The notes under the pieces are model-generated. The model worked only from the letters and a program-made list of their open reading frames with translations. It made no database searches and was not told the origin of the DNA. The position numbers were made by a program, and so were the translations under genes. From Paenibacillus_G sp049942825 (GTDB taxonomy: Bacteria; Bacillota; Bacilli; Paenibacillales; NBRC-103111), in the NCBI RefSeq assembly GCF_049942825.1, contig NZ_CP187970.1, forward strand, positions 4,402,001 to 4,466,000: a DNA stretch of 64,000 bases. The letters are read 5' to 3'. Shown here one piece after another: positions 33,708-42,445 of this stretch. Numbering within the stretch: the stretch's first letter is position 1; each line of letters begins with the position of its first letter.

Positions 33708-36422
33708 TCAAGCCTCGTAGAGCCAATCCAGCGTGTCGACGCCGTTGTTTTTGTGCTCCACGTCTCTTGCCCGCAGCTCCTGATCCTCCGCAATCACGCC
33801 CAACACAAGGTAAGCCCCTCTTCCCAGGTCGACCGTATGCCGGCCCGCTCCGAAACGGAAGGCGTGGACATTCACCGACGGATAGGCGTACAGCCGCAGC
33901 CCCTTGCGCAGGACGGGCGCGTAGCCCCCCTGGTCGTCCGCATGCGTGTTCTCCTCGAGGCTCGGCACCTGCAGCCACTGCTCATCCTTCGAATTGAAGT
34001 AGCCGATGAGCACCTTAGACGGCTGATGGAGCTCCAGCTCCAGAGCCACGCCCTCCCGGCCTGCCGCCATCTGGCTGAACCGGATGCCGGTCAGCCCGTC
34101 TAGCTCCTCCGCAGTGCCGACGATATGAATATCGCCGTCGGTGAAGACGCAGGCCTCTTTGGTGACCCGGTACACTTCGGCCTCCTTGGTCAGCAGCGTG
34201 AACGGAACCTCGCGGTACGCGGTGATCGCCTCCTCCAGGGATCGAAGCGCCTGCGGCAGATCACCGCGGGTCAGCTCGCCGATGTGTTGGCGCAGGTGCT
34301 CCAGCTCGGCTTCGTATACCGGCAGGCAGGCCTGCCAGTGCCCGTACTCCAGGCCGCCCCGGACAGGCACCTTGCGCTGCGGCGTCTGCATGCTGTTCGC
34401 AAAGGAGTATGTCCGGGCCGTCAGCTGTGCCAGCTCGCGGTAGTATCCCAGACTCTCCTCCAGCAGCTCCGCCGCCGACTCGAGCAGATCGAGGCGCTGG
34501 AAGTAGTCGCCCTTCACCGTATGCTTGTAGGTCAGCACCCGGATCGCCGCCTTAACCTTGCAAGCGTAAGAACGGACCATGAGCCGGATCGCCGCCACGT
34601 CGTCCGCCAGCCGTTCGAACTCCTCCCGGCTGTCGTTCACATGGCGCCGTGCGCGTTCGACGGCGTCCGCCGCTTCTTCCGCATGCCGCAGGCACGCCTC
34701 CAGAATCTCCGGCGGCGTCTCCCCGAGGTGCGGCTCGCCCCGGACTTCCCGCTGGACGTAGGCCTCCAGCCGCTCGCCCTGCGGCGACTGGGATTCCCAC
34801 AGGTCCGGCCACGGCATATGCCGCTCCGGGTTCGTCAGCTGGCTCATCGTCATGCCGAGGCTCATCGTCTGGCGGTTACCTTCCGTGATGCCGAAGCGGC
34901 GAAGCAGCTTGGGCGCGCACGCCCCCGACGCCTCGTAGGCGTCCAGCAGCGCTTCCCCGGCTTCCCGGCTGCCGTAACGCTTCGCGAGCTGCCCGCTCCA
35001 GTATGCACTCTCGGCTTCGGGGTCGCGGTCCGCATTCCACGCATAGCGGAACCAGGCCGCGAACCAGATCCAGTCGCGGTCGAGCTGCCGCAGCCGGGGC
35101 TGGACCTTGTCCGGCGAATACGGCCAATCCCAGAAGAACAGCGGATACAGATGCAGTCCGTTCGAGCCGAGCCTGTATCTTGCCGCCTGCATGCAGCGCT
35201 GGATGAATGCCGGTGCGCCGAAGCGGAACGGCTCCAGATTGGCCAGGATGTGCACATTGACAATATGGATCGACCCGAGCGAGCCGAGCCGGTTATGGGT
35301 CTCCTGCCACTTGCCCCTCGGGGTGAAGGTGGTCAGCGACTCCCCGTTGTACTTCGCTTCCGTGAACAGGCGAGGGTACAGCGGCAGCGCCGCCTCGATG
35401 ACCTTCATCGGCTCAATGGCATGCGAACGGAGGATGATCGGCGGCTTCTCCTTCACCTGCGAGCGCGCCAGCCCGTTGAGCAGGCCCGCGAGGATCGTTT
35501 CGGTGAACCATTCCACCCCGTAGATCTGTCCCTGCAGAGCTTCTCCGAGACAGACCATCAGTCCGACATTCGGATAGGTGCTTACGAAGGCGGCGATGGA
35601 CTTGCGGTAGTAATCGGCCGTGATCGGCAGCGGCTTCGGCTGGTGCTGCTTCAGACCGTGCTTCTCCGCGAAGGGGAGCGGGATGTGAATGTTGTAGAAC
35701 TTCAGTACCACCCAGATCCCCCGACGGTCCGCCTCCTCCGTAATCCAGCGGAACATCTCGGTGTTCAGGAGGAATTCCTCTTCGGTCACCTCGAGCGCTT
35801 CCGGATAATCGTCCAGCTTGACGAAGGACGAGAACGGATGGCCGCTCCACAAGTACACGACATTGCAGCGTTCCTCCAGCATCATATCGAGAAAATCGGT
35901 CCACAGCCCCCGGTCATAGAACCAGGGAAAGCGGCCGGGTGTGACCGGATACTCATAGGTCAGCCGCGGCGGCTCGACCGTGGTCTTCTGCAGGCCGATC
36001 GCTGGTCCCCGAAGCTTCATCTGCGGGGCGTCCCCGAAGGCCAGTTCGTCCGGCAGCCGGCCTGCGGCGAATACCCGGCGTGCAAGCTCGAGGCATCCGT
36101 ACAGCACCCCGGAATCGTTCCCTCCGGATACGGCCGTCAGCCCTCCCGGAAGCGAGGCCAGATAGAAGCCTTCCTCCTCCGGGTCCGGAGTATGATACAG
36201 GAGTACATCCCGTGCCTCCAGTTCCTGAAGCAGCGGGGACTCCTTCCGGTTCCCCGCATAGATCTTCGTCCCTGGCACCTCCCGGTAGCCGTCCCATGTC
36301 CAGGAAGTCTCCTCCACATGGACCGTGTAGCCGCAGGTCTCCAGCGCCTCGCGGAGCTTGCGGACCCCGTAAGCCACGCGGGGCGCAGCATCCGGCGCAA
36401 GTGCGACCGTTATTGCTCTCAT
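33708..36422 (-). CDS. Uncharacterised large glycosidase-like protein with GH20b/GH67-like N-terminal domain
   Basis: The 904-residue product has an N-terminal alpha/beta domain (about 1-130; ALAPDAAPRVAYGVRKLREA, GGNDSGVLYGCLELAR). That domain resembles the non-catalytic domain in front of GH20, GH67 and GH84-type barrels. A TIM barrel follows (about 140-480; YLWSGHPFSSF, GIWVVLKFYNIHIP, GLMVCLGEALQG), then a long helical stretch (about 590-770) and a C-terminal beta domain. Acidic residues in CLGEALQG and FTEAKYNGES are candidates for catalysis. ATG 36422 has AAGGGAG upstream. It has no signal peptide. It is third in the GH78-led operon after GH29. An alpha-glucuronidase- or hexosaminidase-like function is possible but unproven. 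Confidence 0.68.
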   Translation of the reverse strand: MRAITVALAPDAAPRVAYGVRKLREALETCGYTVHVEETSWTWDGYREVPGTKIYAGNRKESPLLQELEARDVLLYHTPDPEEEGFYLASLPGGLTAVSGGNDSGVLYGCLELARRVFAAGRLPDELAFGDAPQMKLRGPAIGLQKTTVEPPRLTYEYPVTPGRFPWFYDRGLWTDFLDMMLEERCNVVYLWSGHPFSSFVKLDDYPEALEVTEEEFLLNTEMFRWITEEADRRGIWVVLKFYNIHIPLPFAEKHGLKQHQPKPLPITADYYRKSIAAFVSTYPNVGLMVCLGEALQGQIYGVEWFTETILAGLLNGLARSQVKEKPPIILRSHAIEPMKVIEAALPLYPRLFTEAKYNGESLTTFTPRGKWQETHNRLGSLGSIHIVNVHILANLEPFRFGAPAFIQRCMQAARYRLGSNGLHLYPLFFWDWPYSPDKVQPRLRQLDRDWIWFAAWFRYAWNADRDPEAESAYWSGQLAKRYGSREAGEALLDAYEASGACAPKLLRRFGITEGNRQTMSLGMTMSQLTNPERHMPWPDLWESQSPQGERLEAYVQREVRGEPHLGETPPEILEACLRHAEEAADAVERARRHVNDSREEFERLADDVAAIRLMVRSYACKVKAAIRVLTYKHTVKGDYFQRLDLLESAAELLEESLGYYRELAQLTARTYSFANSMQTPQRKVPVRGGLEYGHWQACLPVYEAELEHLRQHIGELTRGDLPQALRSLEEAITAYREVPFTLLTKEAEVYRVTKEACVFTDGDIHIVGTAEELDGLTGIRFSQMAAGREGVALELELHQPSKVLIGYFNSKDEQWLQVPSLEENTHADDQGGYAPVLRKGLRLYAYPSVNVHAFRFGAGRHTVDLGRGAYLVLGVIAEDQELRARDVEHKNNGVDTLDWLYEA

Positions 36423-36472
36423 CTCGGGTGCTCCCTTCTCTATCGCCATCCGGTGCTGAACCGTCGGCCCTC

Positions 36473-37777
36473 TCATTTTAAAAACAGCTCAATCACCGGA
36501 ACGGTCACATCCGGCTGCTTCACGGGAATGGACAGCGTCAGCGTCGTCTCATCCCGCCCTTCGCGGAAGGCGCCTTCTTCGATGCCGCTGGCAACGAAGC
36601 CTTCCTTCATGCGGATCTCCGAAGCGTCATGCAGCAGCTGCGCATACTCCACTTTGCCGGCGAAGCCCGGCAGATGGATGTTGCGGAACGGCCAGCTGTA
36701 CACATGCAGATACATCCGGTTCGTCTGCGGATTGTACGTCAGACGGCAGTCCGGAGGGCACGGGAACGACTCGGGCGCCTGGGTGCACCCGTAGATGGCA
36801 CGGCTGTGCCGCCGCATCCATGTCCCGATGCCCTTCAGGCGGTCGACCGCCCGCTCGTCGAACTCCCCGCGCCCGGTCGGCCCCACGTTCAGCAGCAGAT
36901 TGCCGCCCCTGGAGACGACGTCGATCAGCATCTTGACGAGCATCTCGACGCTCTTCCACGAGGACTCCTCGCGGTGGTAGCCCCAGGAGCCGCTGAACGT
37001 ATGGCACGTCTCCCAGACGACCTTCCTCCCGTTTACGTTCACCCAGGCCTTCGGTATGTACTGCTCCGGCGTCGTAATGTCTCCCCCCACCTGCAGACGG
37101 TCGTTGAGCAGAATCTGCGGCTGCAGCTCACGGATACGGCGGACCAGAGCATCGCTGCCCCAGTCGTCCTTTCCTTTGCCCGCCAGCTCGCCCTCTCCCG
37201 GGAAGGAGAAGTCGTAGAAGAGCAGATCAATCTTTCCGAAGCGGGTCAGCAGCTCTTCCGTCTGGCCGTACAGGTAATCCCGGTACTGGGAGAAGTCCCG
37301 TCTGCCGCTCTCTTCGATGAACGCGGCGTTCTCCCGCAGCGGGTGCTTCGGATCGACCGTATAATGGGGGTGATTCCAGTCGAGCAGCGAGTAGTAAAAG
37401 CCGACCTTCATCCCCCGTCCCCGGAAGGCGTCTACCATCGGACGCAGCACATCCCGGCGGGCCGGCGTATTCGGCGCCTTGAAGCCGGTCAGCTCGCTGT
37501 CCCACAGACAGAAGCCCTCATGGTGCTTCGTCGTGGCGACGAAATAGGTCATGCCCGCTTCCTGGGCCAGCTGCGCCCAGAGCTCGGGATCATAGAGATC
37601 GGGATCGAAGCGTTTGAAATATTTGGCCCCGTACGCCTCCGTGCTGGACCGCTCCCTCGACTGCAGCCATTCATGCCTGGCCCCGAGTGAATACAATCCC
37701 CAATGGATAAAAAGACCGAACCGGTCCCGCGTAAACCATCCGCTGTCCCCGGTCGTCGGCTGAACATCATACGTCAT
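36473..37777 (-). CDS. GH29 alpha-L-fucosidase
   Basis: This 434-residue retaining alpha-L-fucosidase shows the family landmarks RFGLFIHWGLYS (19-30), TKHHEGFCLW (83-92) and the nucleophile aspartate 189 in LLFYDFSF. ATG 37777 is preceded by AAGGAGGAAC. The catalytic barrel fills about residues 10-340, followed by a short C-terminal sandwich. There is no signal peptide. It lies between the GH78 gene (46-bp gap) and the unassigned 904-residue gene, and would release alpha-1,3/1,4-linked or aryl-type L-fucose, complementing the GH95 enzymes that prefer alpha-1,2 linkages. Confidence 0.92.
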   Translation of the reverse strand: MTYDVQPTTGDSGWFTRDRFGLFIHWGLYSLGARHEWLQSRERSSTEAYGAKYFKRFDPDLYDPELWAQLAQEAGMTYFVATTKHHEGFCLWDSELTGFKAPNTPARRDVLRPMVDAFRGRGMKVGFYYSLLDWNHPHYTVDPKHPLRENAAFIEESGRRDFSQYRDYLYGQTEELLTRFGKIDLLFYDFSFPGEGELAGKGKDDWGSDALVRRIRELQPQILLNDRLQVGGDITTPEQYIPKAWVNVNGRKVVWETCHTFSGSWGYHREESSWKSVEMLVKMLIDVVSRGGNLLLNVGPTGRGEFDERAVDRLKGIGTWMRRHSRAIYGCTQAPESFPCPPDCRLTYNPQTNRMYLHVYSWPFRNIHLPGFAGKVEYAQLLHDASEIRMKEGFVASGIEEGAFREGRDETTLTLSIPVKQPDVTVPVIELFLK

Positions 37778-37823
37778 GCGCACGTTCCTCCTTGTCTGTA
37801 TAGGCGGAGCCGGGATTCCCGGC

Positions 37824-40559
37824 TCACGCTCCGATCTCTTCGCTTGCCGGATCGGCGGCAGCACCCTCCGAGAGAGCTTCGCCATGGGCAGCTGCAAGCC
37901 GCGATACAAACGTATAGCTGCCCGACCCGGCCCGATAGACGGTGCCCTCCGGCCCGGTAGAGATCAGACGGGCATCGTCCCCATCTGAGACTTCGTCCGG
38001 GAGCACTGTTCCCGGCACTAAGACGTCGGCTGCCGTGTTGGCGGGAATCTCCACCTGCAGGGAGAACAGGGACCGCTCCAGCTTCCAACCGATCCGGATC
38101 GTGCCGTAGACCGACTTGAACTCGCCCTTGGCATAGGTGAGCCCGCCGCCCGGTCGCGGCCGGATGTCGAACCGCTTGAAGCCTGGGTGCGTTTCGGATG
38201 GACGAAGCCCCAGCAGGTTCGCGTACATCCATTCCCCGACCGAGCCGAGCGAATAGTGATTGAAGGAATTCATGCCCGGGTTCTGGAAGCCCCCGGTCTC
38301 CGTCCAGGCGTCCCAGCGCTCCCAGATCGTCGTCGCGCCGTGCTTGACGGAGTAGAGCCACGAAGGGAACGCTTCCTGCGTCAGCAGGGCAAAAGCGGTG
38401 TCTTCATGCCCGCTCTCCGACAGGGCGGGAAGCAGGTATCCTACGCCAAGGAAGCCCGTCGTCAGGCGGCTGCCGTGGGCACGCACGTTAGCGGCCAGAT
38501 GATCCGCCGCTTTCCGGCGCAGCTCTCCCTCCAGCAGGTTCATCTGCAGTGCCACCGCATAGACCGTCTGGGTCTCCCCTTTGATCCGGCCGTCTCCGCT
38601 GACAAAGGCGGTGCGGAAGGCGTCGCAGATGCGCTGGAACAGCCCGTAATACTGCGTCTGCTCATCCTCCAGGCCCAGCACCCCGGCGGTCTTGGCCGTC
38701 AAGGCGGTGCTGTAGGCGAAATAAGCCGTATCGAGCACATCCTTCGGCGTATCCGCGCCGATGGACAGCCAGTCGCCGTAATTCGAATACCCGGGGCGGA
38801 TCAGACCCGGCGAATGCCGCTCCAAATAATCCACCCACGTCTTCATGGCCGGATAGCAGGCTTCGAGAATCCGCTGGTCCCCGTACATTTGGTAGACGGT
38901 CCAGGGAATGATGACTCCCGCATCCCCCCAGCCGCCGTTGTCCGGCGCATGCCAGTTCAGCACCTCGCTCGCATGCTTGAACGCTTCCCAGCCGGCATCC
39001 GGTGCGACGTCAGGGAAAGCTCCGGAGGGAAGGCGTGCGTCGATGACATCGAGCATGTATTTATGGAAAAAACGCGCCACATCCATCTGGTAGCTCGCCG
39101 TGCGGGCGAAGATCTGGGCATCGCCCGTCCAGCCGAGCCGCTCGTCGCGCTGCGGGCAGTCCGTCGGCACACTGAGGAAGTTGCCCCGCTGGCCCCAGCG
39201 GATGTTGCTCAGCAGCTTGTTGAGTCTCGGGTCGGACGTCTCCAGGCTGCCTGTGTCCGTCACCCCCGAATGCACCACCCTGCCGACAACCGTGTGAAGC
39301 GTAGGGGCGGCCGTCAGGCCTGTCACCTCGACATACCGGAAGCCGTGGAATGTAAAATGGGGCTCAAGCACACACGGCCCGCCTTCCCGCAGCAGGTACC
39401 GTTCTTCCTGCACCGCCTCCCGGAGATTGGTCGTATACAGCGACCCGTCTTCATTGAGCATTTCGGCACAGCCTACGATCACTTCCTGCCCTTCCCGGGT
39501 CTCTTCCAGCTGCAGCCGTACCCAGCCGACCATGTTCTGGCCCATGTCGTACAAGTAGGTGCCTCTCTCGGTCTTTTTCATGCTGACAGGCAGCAGCTCG
39601 CCCATGACCCGGACCGGGGGATCGACCTGCGCGGTCAGAATGCCCGTATAGCGCTCCAGCACGGCGGGGGTATCCCAACCTCCGTCATCGTACCCGGGCC
39701 GATTCCAGCCCTCGGGCTCCAGCCGCGCATCATAGGCCTCTCCCTTGAGCAGATCCGAATACAGGATCGGGCTTGCGAAGACCTTCCAAGTCCCGTCGGA
39801 TGCCACTATCTGACGCGTGCCGTCCGCCAGCTCGATATGCAGCTCCAGGAGCAGGTAAGGCGTATTACCGTACCGGTGGGCTCCGAACATCCCGACATGG
39901 CCGGCATACCAGCCGGTGCCGAGCAGCGCGCCGATTACGGCCTCTCCTTCGGAGAGGTGCCCCGTGACATCGTACGTCTGGTATTGGACGCGGGTATGGT
40001 AATCCGTCCAGCCGGGCGCCAGGTAATCGCTTCCAACCCGCTCTCCATTGAGGTGGAGCTCATACGCGCCGAGCGCTGTGGCATACACCATCGCCCGGCG
40101 GACCGGCCCCTGCACCCGGAACGCCTTGCGCAGGTAAGGTACAGGCGGAAGCGTGTGTGCCGAGGCGTCTTCCGTCCCGGGCAGCTTCCTCCCGATCCAG
40201 CCGGCCTGCCAAGGCTCCCCGTTCAGGAAGCCGGTGGACCAATAGGCGCTGGAGCTCCAGCCGGAAGCCTCCCCTTCCCCGTCCCATACGCGAACCTTCC
40301 AATAATAATGCTGTTTCGATTCAAGAGGTCTTCCCCCGTAGATGACATGTGCGGATTGGTCTGTGTCCACCCGGCCGCTGTCCCACAGATCGGCCGTTCC
40401 CTCGCGCAGCAGGCCCGGCCGGCTTGCGACCAGCACCTGGTAAGCCGACTGCACATCGTGATGCCGCCCGGATTCCAGCAGCCAGCTGAGGCGGGGGGCT
40501 GGGGTATCAAGACCGAGCGGGTTCTCGGCATATTCCGTACGAAGCCCGAAGATTCTCAT
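37824..40559 (-). CDS. GH78 alpha-L-rhamnosidase
   Basis: The 911-residue enzyme has typical GH78 layout: an N-terminal fibronectin-like domain (about 1-110), paired beta domains including TRVQYQTYDVTGHL, a beta domain around 320-430, and the (alpha/alpha)6 catalytic barrel. The barrel carries the family acid motif CPQRDERLGW (Asp472, Glu473) and the general base in ATTIWERWDAW. A C-terminal beta-sandwich closes the protein. The start ATG 40559 follows GGGGAG. It has no signal peptide. It leads the five-gene operon and should invert and release terminal alpha-L-rhamnose. It belongs to a different GH78 subgroup from the copy at 44887-47595. Confidence 0.94.
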   Translation of the reverse strand: MRIFGLRTEYAENPLGLDTPAPRLSWLLESGRHHDVQSAYQVLVASRPGLLREGTADLWDSGRVDTDQSAHVIYGGRPLESKQHYYWKVRVWDGEGEASGWSSSAYWSTGFLNGEPWQAGWIGRKLPGTEDASAHTLPPVPYLRKAFRVQGPVRRAMVYATALGAYELHLNGERVGSDYLAPGWTDYHTRVQYQTYDVTGHLSEGEAVIGALLGTGWYAGHVGMFGAHRYGNTPYLLLELHIELADGTRQIVASDGTWKVFASPILYSDLLKGEAYDARLEPEGWNRPGYDDGGWDTPAVLERYTGILTAQVDPPVRVMGELLPVSMKKTERGTYLYDMGQNMVGWVRLQLEETREGQEVIVGCAEMLNEDGSLYTTNLREAVQEERYLLREGGPCVLEPHFTFHGFRYVEVTGLTAAPTLHTVVGRVVHSGVTDTGSLETSDPRLNKLLSNIRWGQRGNFLSVPTDCPQRDERLGWTGDAQIFARTASYQMDVARFFHKYMLDVIDARLPSGAFPDVAPDAGWEAFKHASEVLNWHAPDNGGWGDAGVIIPWTVYQMYGDQRILEACYPAMKTWVDYLERHSPGLIRPGYSNYGDWLSIGADTPKDVLDTAYFAYSTALTAKTAGVLGLEDEQTQYYGLFQRICDAFRTAFVSGDGRIKGETQTVYAVALQMNLLEGELRRKAADHLAANVRAHGSRLTTGFLGVGYLLPALSESGHEDTAFALLTQEAFPSWLYSVKHGATTIWERWDAWTETGGFQNPGMNSFNHYSLGSVGEWMYANLLGLRPSETHPGFKRFDIRPRPGGGLTYAKGEFKSVYGTIRIGWKLERSLFSLQVEIPANTAADVLVPGTVLPDEVSDGDDARLISTGPEGTVYRAGSGSYTFVSRLAAAHGEALSEGAAADPASEEIGA

Positions 40560-40656
40560 GGATTCACTCCCCTGTATCGTTCAGTTGAACCACTTCGTCC
40601 CCTTTGCAGAGTGCCCGTGCCGGGTCTCCATGGAGGGGTGCGCCGTGACTGGGTTC

Positions 40657-40710
40657 AGTTTACAGGAATACGGCACCCCGGTTATAGGCCGAACAGGTCA
40701 TGATTATAGG
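40657..40710 (-). promoter_or_regulatory. Paired CCTATA boxes upstream of the GH78-led operon
   Basis: Boxes at 40688-40683 and 40710-40705 are 22 bp apart, oriented toward the GH78 gene. A -10-like TAAACT lies at 40662-40657, exactly 26 and 48 bp from the two boxes, matching the importer promoter. The distal box overlaps the TAA stop of the SGNH gene. Confidence 0.55.
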
Positions 40711-41342
40711 CGGCCGCTCGCACCGGTAACCGCCTTCAGCCAGGTGGAGGCCATGAGCATGTCGCCGAGCGGGTTCATGTGGACGCCGTCGGTGGTGAGG
40801 TCATGCCCGGTGTCGCAGCGGAGATAGTCGAGGAACGCCTTGTGGGTCGGTACGAGAATAGCATCGTAGCGGTCCGCCAGCCGGTGCACGGCCTCCACAT
40901 AAGGCTGCAGCAGCTTGTTGCCTGTCGACTCCGGGTATTCCTTGATCACCGTCGGCTCCATGAGGATCGGGCGGCAGCCCGGAATCTCCCTCACCTGCTC
41001 GAGCAGCCGGGCGTAGACCTCCTCGTACCGCTGCGGATACACTTGCTCCATATCGGGCGAATCGAGCTGCCGCCATACGTCATTGATGCCGATGGAGATC
41101 GAAACCCACTGGGGCCGGTGGTCGAGCACATCCAGCGTCCAACGCTTCTCGAGATCGGTCACCCGGTTGCCGGATACGCCTTCGTTGATGATCCTGAGCG
41201 ACAGGTGCGGGTAGGCGGCGATCAGGTAATCGCGGAGCAGCCGGACGTAGCCGGTGCCGAGCTTCAGCGGATCTTTCTTTCTTCCCTTGTCGGTGATGCT
41301 GTCACCGATGAATACGATGCGGTCCTTGGCCTGGAAGGGCAT
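40704..41342 (-). CDS. SGNH/GDSL-family hydrolase, probable carbohydrate O-acetylesterase
   Basis: This 212-residue protein has all four SGNH blocks: GDSITD with Ser15, NEGVSGN, GIND and DGVHMNP with the Asp/His pair. The length and blocks fit small rhamnogalacturonan-acetylesterase-like esterases. It has no signal peptide, so it would act on imported, acetylated oligosaccharide. ATG 41342 follows AAGGAGGATT; a longer frame to 41600 crosses non-coding sequence. A 190-bp gap with a GC-rich hairpin separates it from the aldolase gene, so it may be cotranscribed or separate. Confidence 0.85.
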   Translation of the reverse strand: MPFQAKDRIVFIGDSITDKGRKKDPLKLGTGYVRLLRDYLIAAYPHLSLRIINEGVSGNRVTDLEKRWTLDVLDHRPQWVSISIGINDVWRQLDSPDMEQVYPQRYEEVYARLLEQVREIPGCRPILMEPTVIKEYPESTGNKLLQPYVEAVHRLADRYDAILVPTHKAFLDYLRCDTGHDLTTDGVHMNPLGDMLMASTWLKAVTGASGRL

Positions 41343-41500
41343 GGAATGAAATCCTCCTTGAGGGTAAAGTGACAAAATCAAATGCACCCGGTGTACAGGG
41401 GCGTTAAATGATCGGGCTATTGGGTTGTTATCGAGTGGTCTGAGCAGCCGCATGCCGGCCTGGCTGCAATGCCTGCTAGGCCGGACCAGCAGGCCTTCGG

Positions 41501-41528
41501 GCTGCCGGCAAAAGCTGCGGCCGGCAGC
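41501..41528 (-). terminator. Stem-loop after the aldolase gene
   Basis: GCTGCCGGC and GCCGGCAGC form a 9-bp stem four bases past the stop of the DapA-family gene. No U-tract follows on the minus strand, so termination efficiency is doubtful. Confidence 0.35.
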
Positions 41529-41532
41529 TGCG

Positions 41533-42432
41533 TCATGCCTGCGGCTGCATTCCCTCCGCCAGGTAACGGTCCATGACAGCGTACAGCTCGGCCCGGGCAT
41601 CCGGTCCCAGCGGCTGCACCGGCAGACGCGGCAGGCCGGCCGGCAGCCCGATCCGGTTCATCGCTTCTTTCAGCACCGACGGCAGCGTGCCGAGCGCGAA
41701 GGCGCTCCGCAGGGCACGCAGCTTCCGCTGCTGCTCCTCCGCTTCCGCCAGGCGCCCCTGCTGCCAGAGCTCATAGATCGAACGCACGGTCTCCGGGAAC
41801 ACGTTGGCTGTAGCCGCAACAGCCCCCTGGCCCCCGGCCATCAGCGTGGACAGGATGAGCGAATCCGTACCGGCCAGAACGGCAAACTCCGGCCCCGCGT
41901 ACTCCAGATACTGCAGGATGGTATCGTAGCTGCCGCTGCTGTCCTTGATCCCCACGATATTGGGGATGCGGCTCAGCTCCCACACTGTCTTTGGCGCGAG
42001 CGCGTTGCCTGTACGTGCCGGGATATTGTAGAGAAGGATCGGCAGGCTCGTGGCCTCCGCCACCGCGCGAAAATGCCCGATGAGCTCCTGCTGGGTGAAC
42101 GACAGGAAGTAAGGGGTAATCACGGTCAGCGCATTAGCACCAAGACGCTCCAGCTGACGGGCCAGCCGGATCGTTTCGTGAGTGGCTGCACAGCCTGCAC
42201 CAATATACACCGGGAGCCCTCCGGCCTCTTCCATCATGATCTCGGCCGCTCGGAGCTTCTCGCTTTCGGTCAAGGAGAAAAATTCGCCATTCGTGCCCAG
42301 TCCGAACAGACCGTGCACCCCCGAGGCGGCAAGACGCCGGACCAACCGGCGGAGTGCGGCTTCATCGAGCTGCTGGCCGGCATCAAAGGGGGTAATCAGG
42401 GCCGGGATGATCCCGGCAGGCTTCCAAGTCAT
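41533..42432 (-). CDS. Dihydrodipicolinate synthase (DapA)-family aldolase
   Basis: The 299-residue protein is a class-I, Schiff-base aldolase of the DapA/NanA family: GLGTNGE (44-50, equivalent to the GTTGE loop), catalytic Tyr135 in YNIPARTG and Lys163 in GIKDSSG. The family includes 2-keto-3-deoxy-aldonate and N-acetylneuraminate aldolases. Here a catabolic aldolase is more likely than lysine biosynthesis because it is paired with an iron-type alcohol dehydrogenase inside a glycan locus. ATG 42432 was chosen over 42441 because AAGGAG then has proper spacing. The pair could split a 2-keto-3-deoxy-6-deoxyaldonate to pyruvate and lactaldehyde, which the dehydrogenase would reduce. Confidence 0.85.
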   Translation of the reverse strand: MTWKPAGIIPALITPFDAGQQLDEAALRRLVRRLAASGVHGLFGLGTNGEFFSLTESEKLRAAEIMMEEAGGLPVYIGAGCAATHETIRLARQLERLGANALTVITPYFLSFTQQELIGHFRAVAEATSLPILLYNIPARTGNALAPKTVWELSRIPNIVGIKDSSGSYDTILQYLEYAGPEFAVLAGTDSLILSTLMAGGQGAVAATANVFPETVRSIYELWQQGRLAEAEEQQRKLRALRSAFALGTLPSVLKEAMNRIGLPAGLPRLPVQPLGPDARAELYAVMDRYLAEGMQPQA

Positions 42433-42445
42433 TCTCTTCATCTCC

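Noticed and set aside
34125..36794. An 889-codon open frame on the plus strand
   Set aside because: It mirrors the unassigned 904-residue gene, which has a ribosome site, operon context and recognisable fold elements; the antisense frame has none.
41394..41423. TACAGG and TATTGG upstream of the SGNH gene as degenerate operator boxes
   Set aside because: Spacing is 24 rather than 22 bp, both are mismatched, and no -10 lies at the expected offset.
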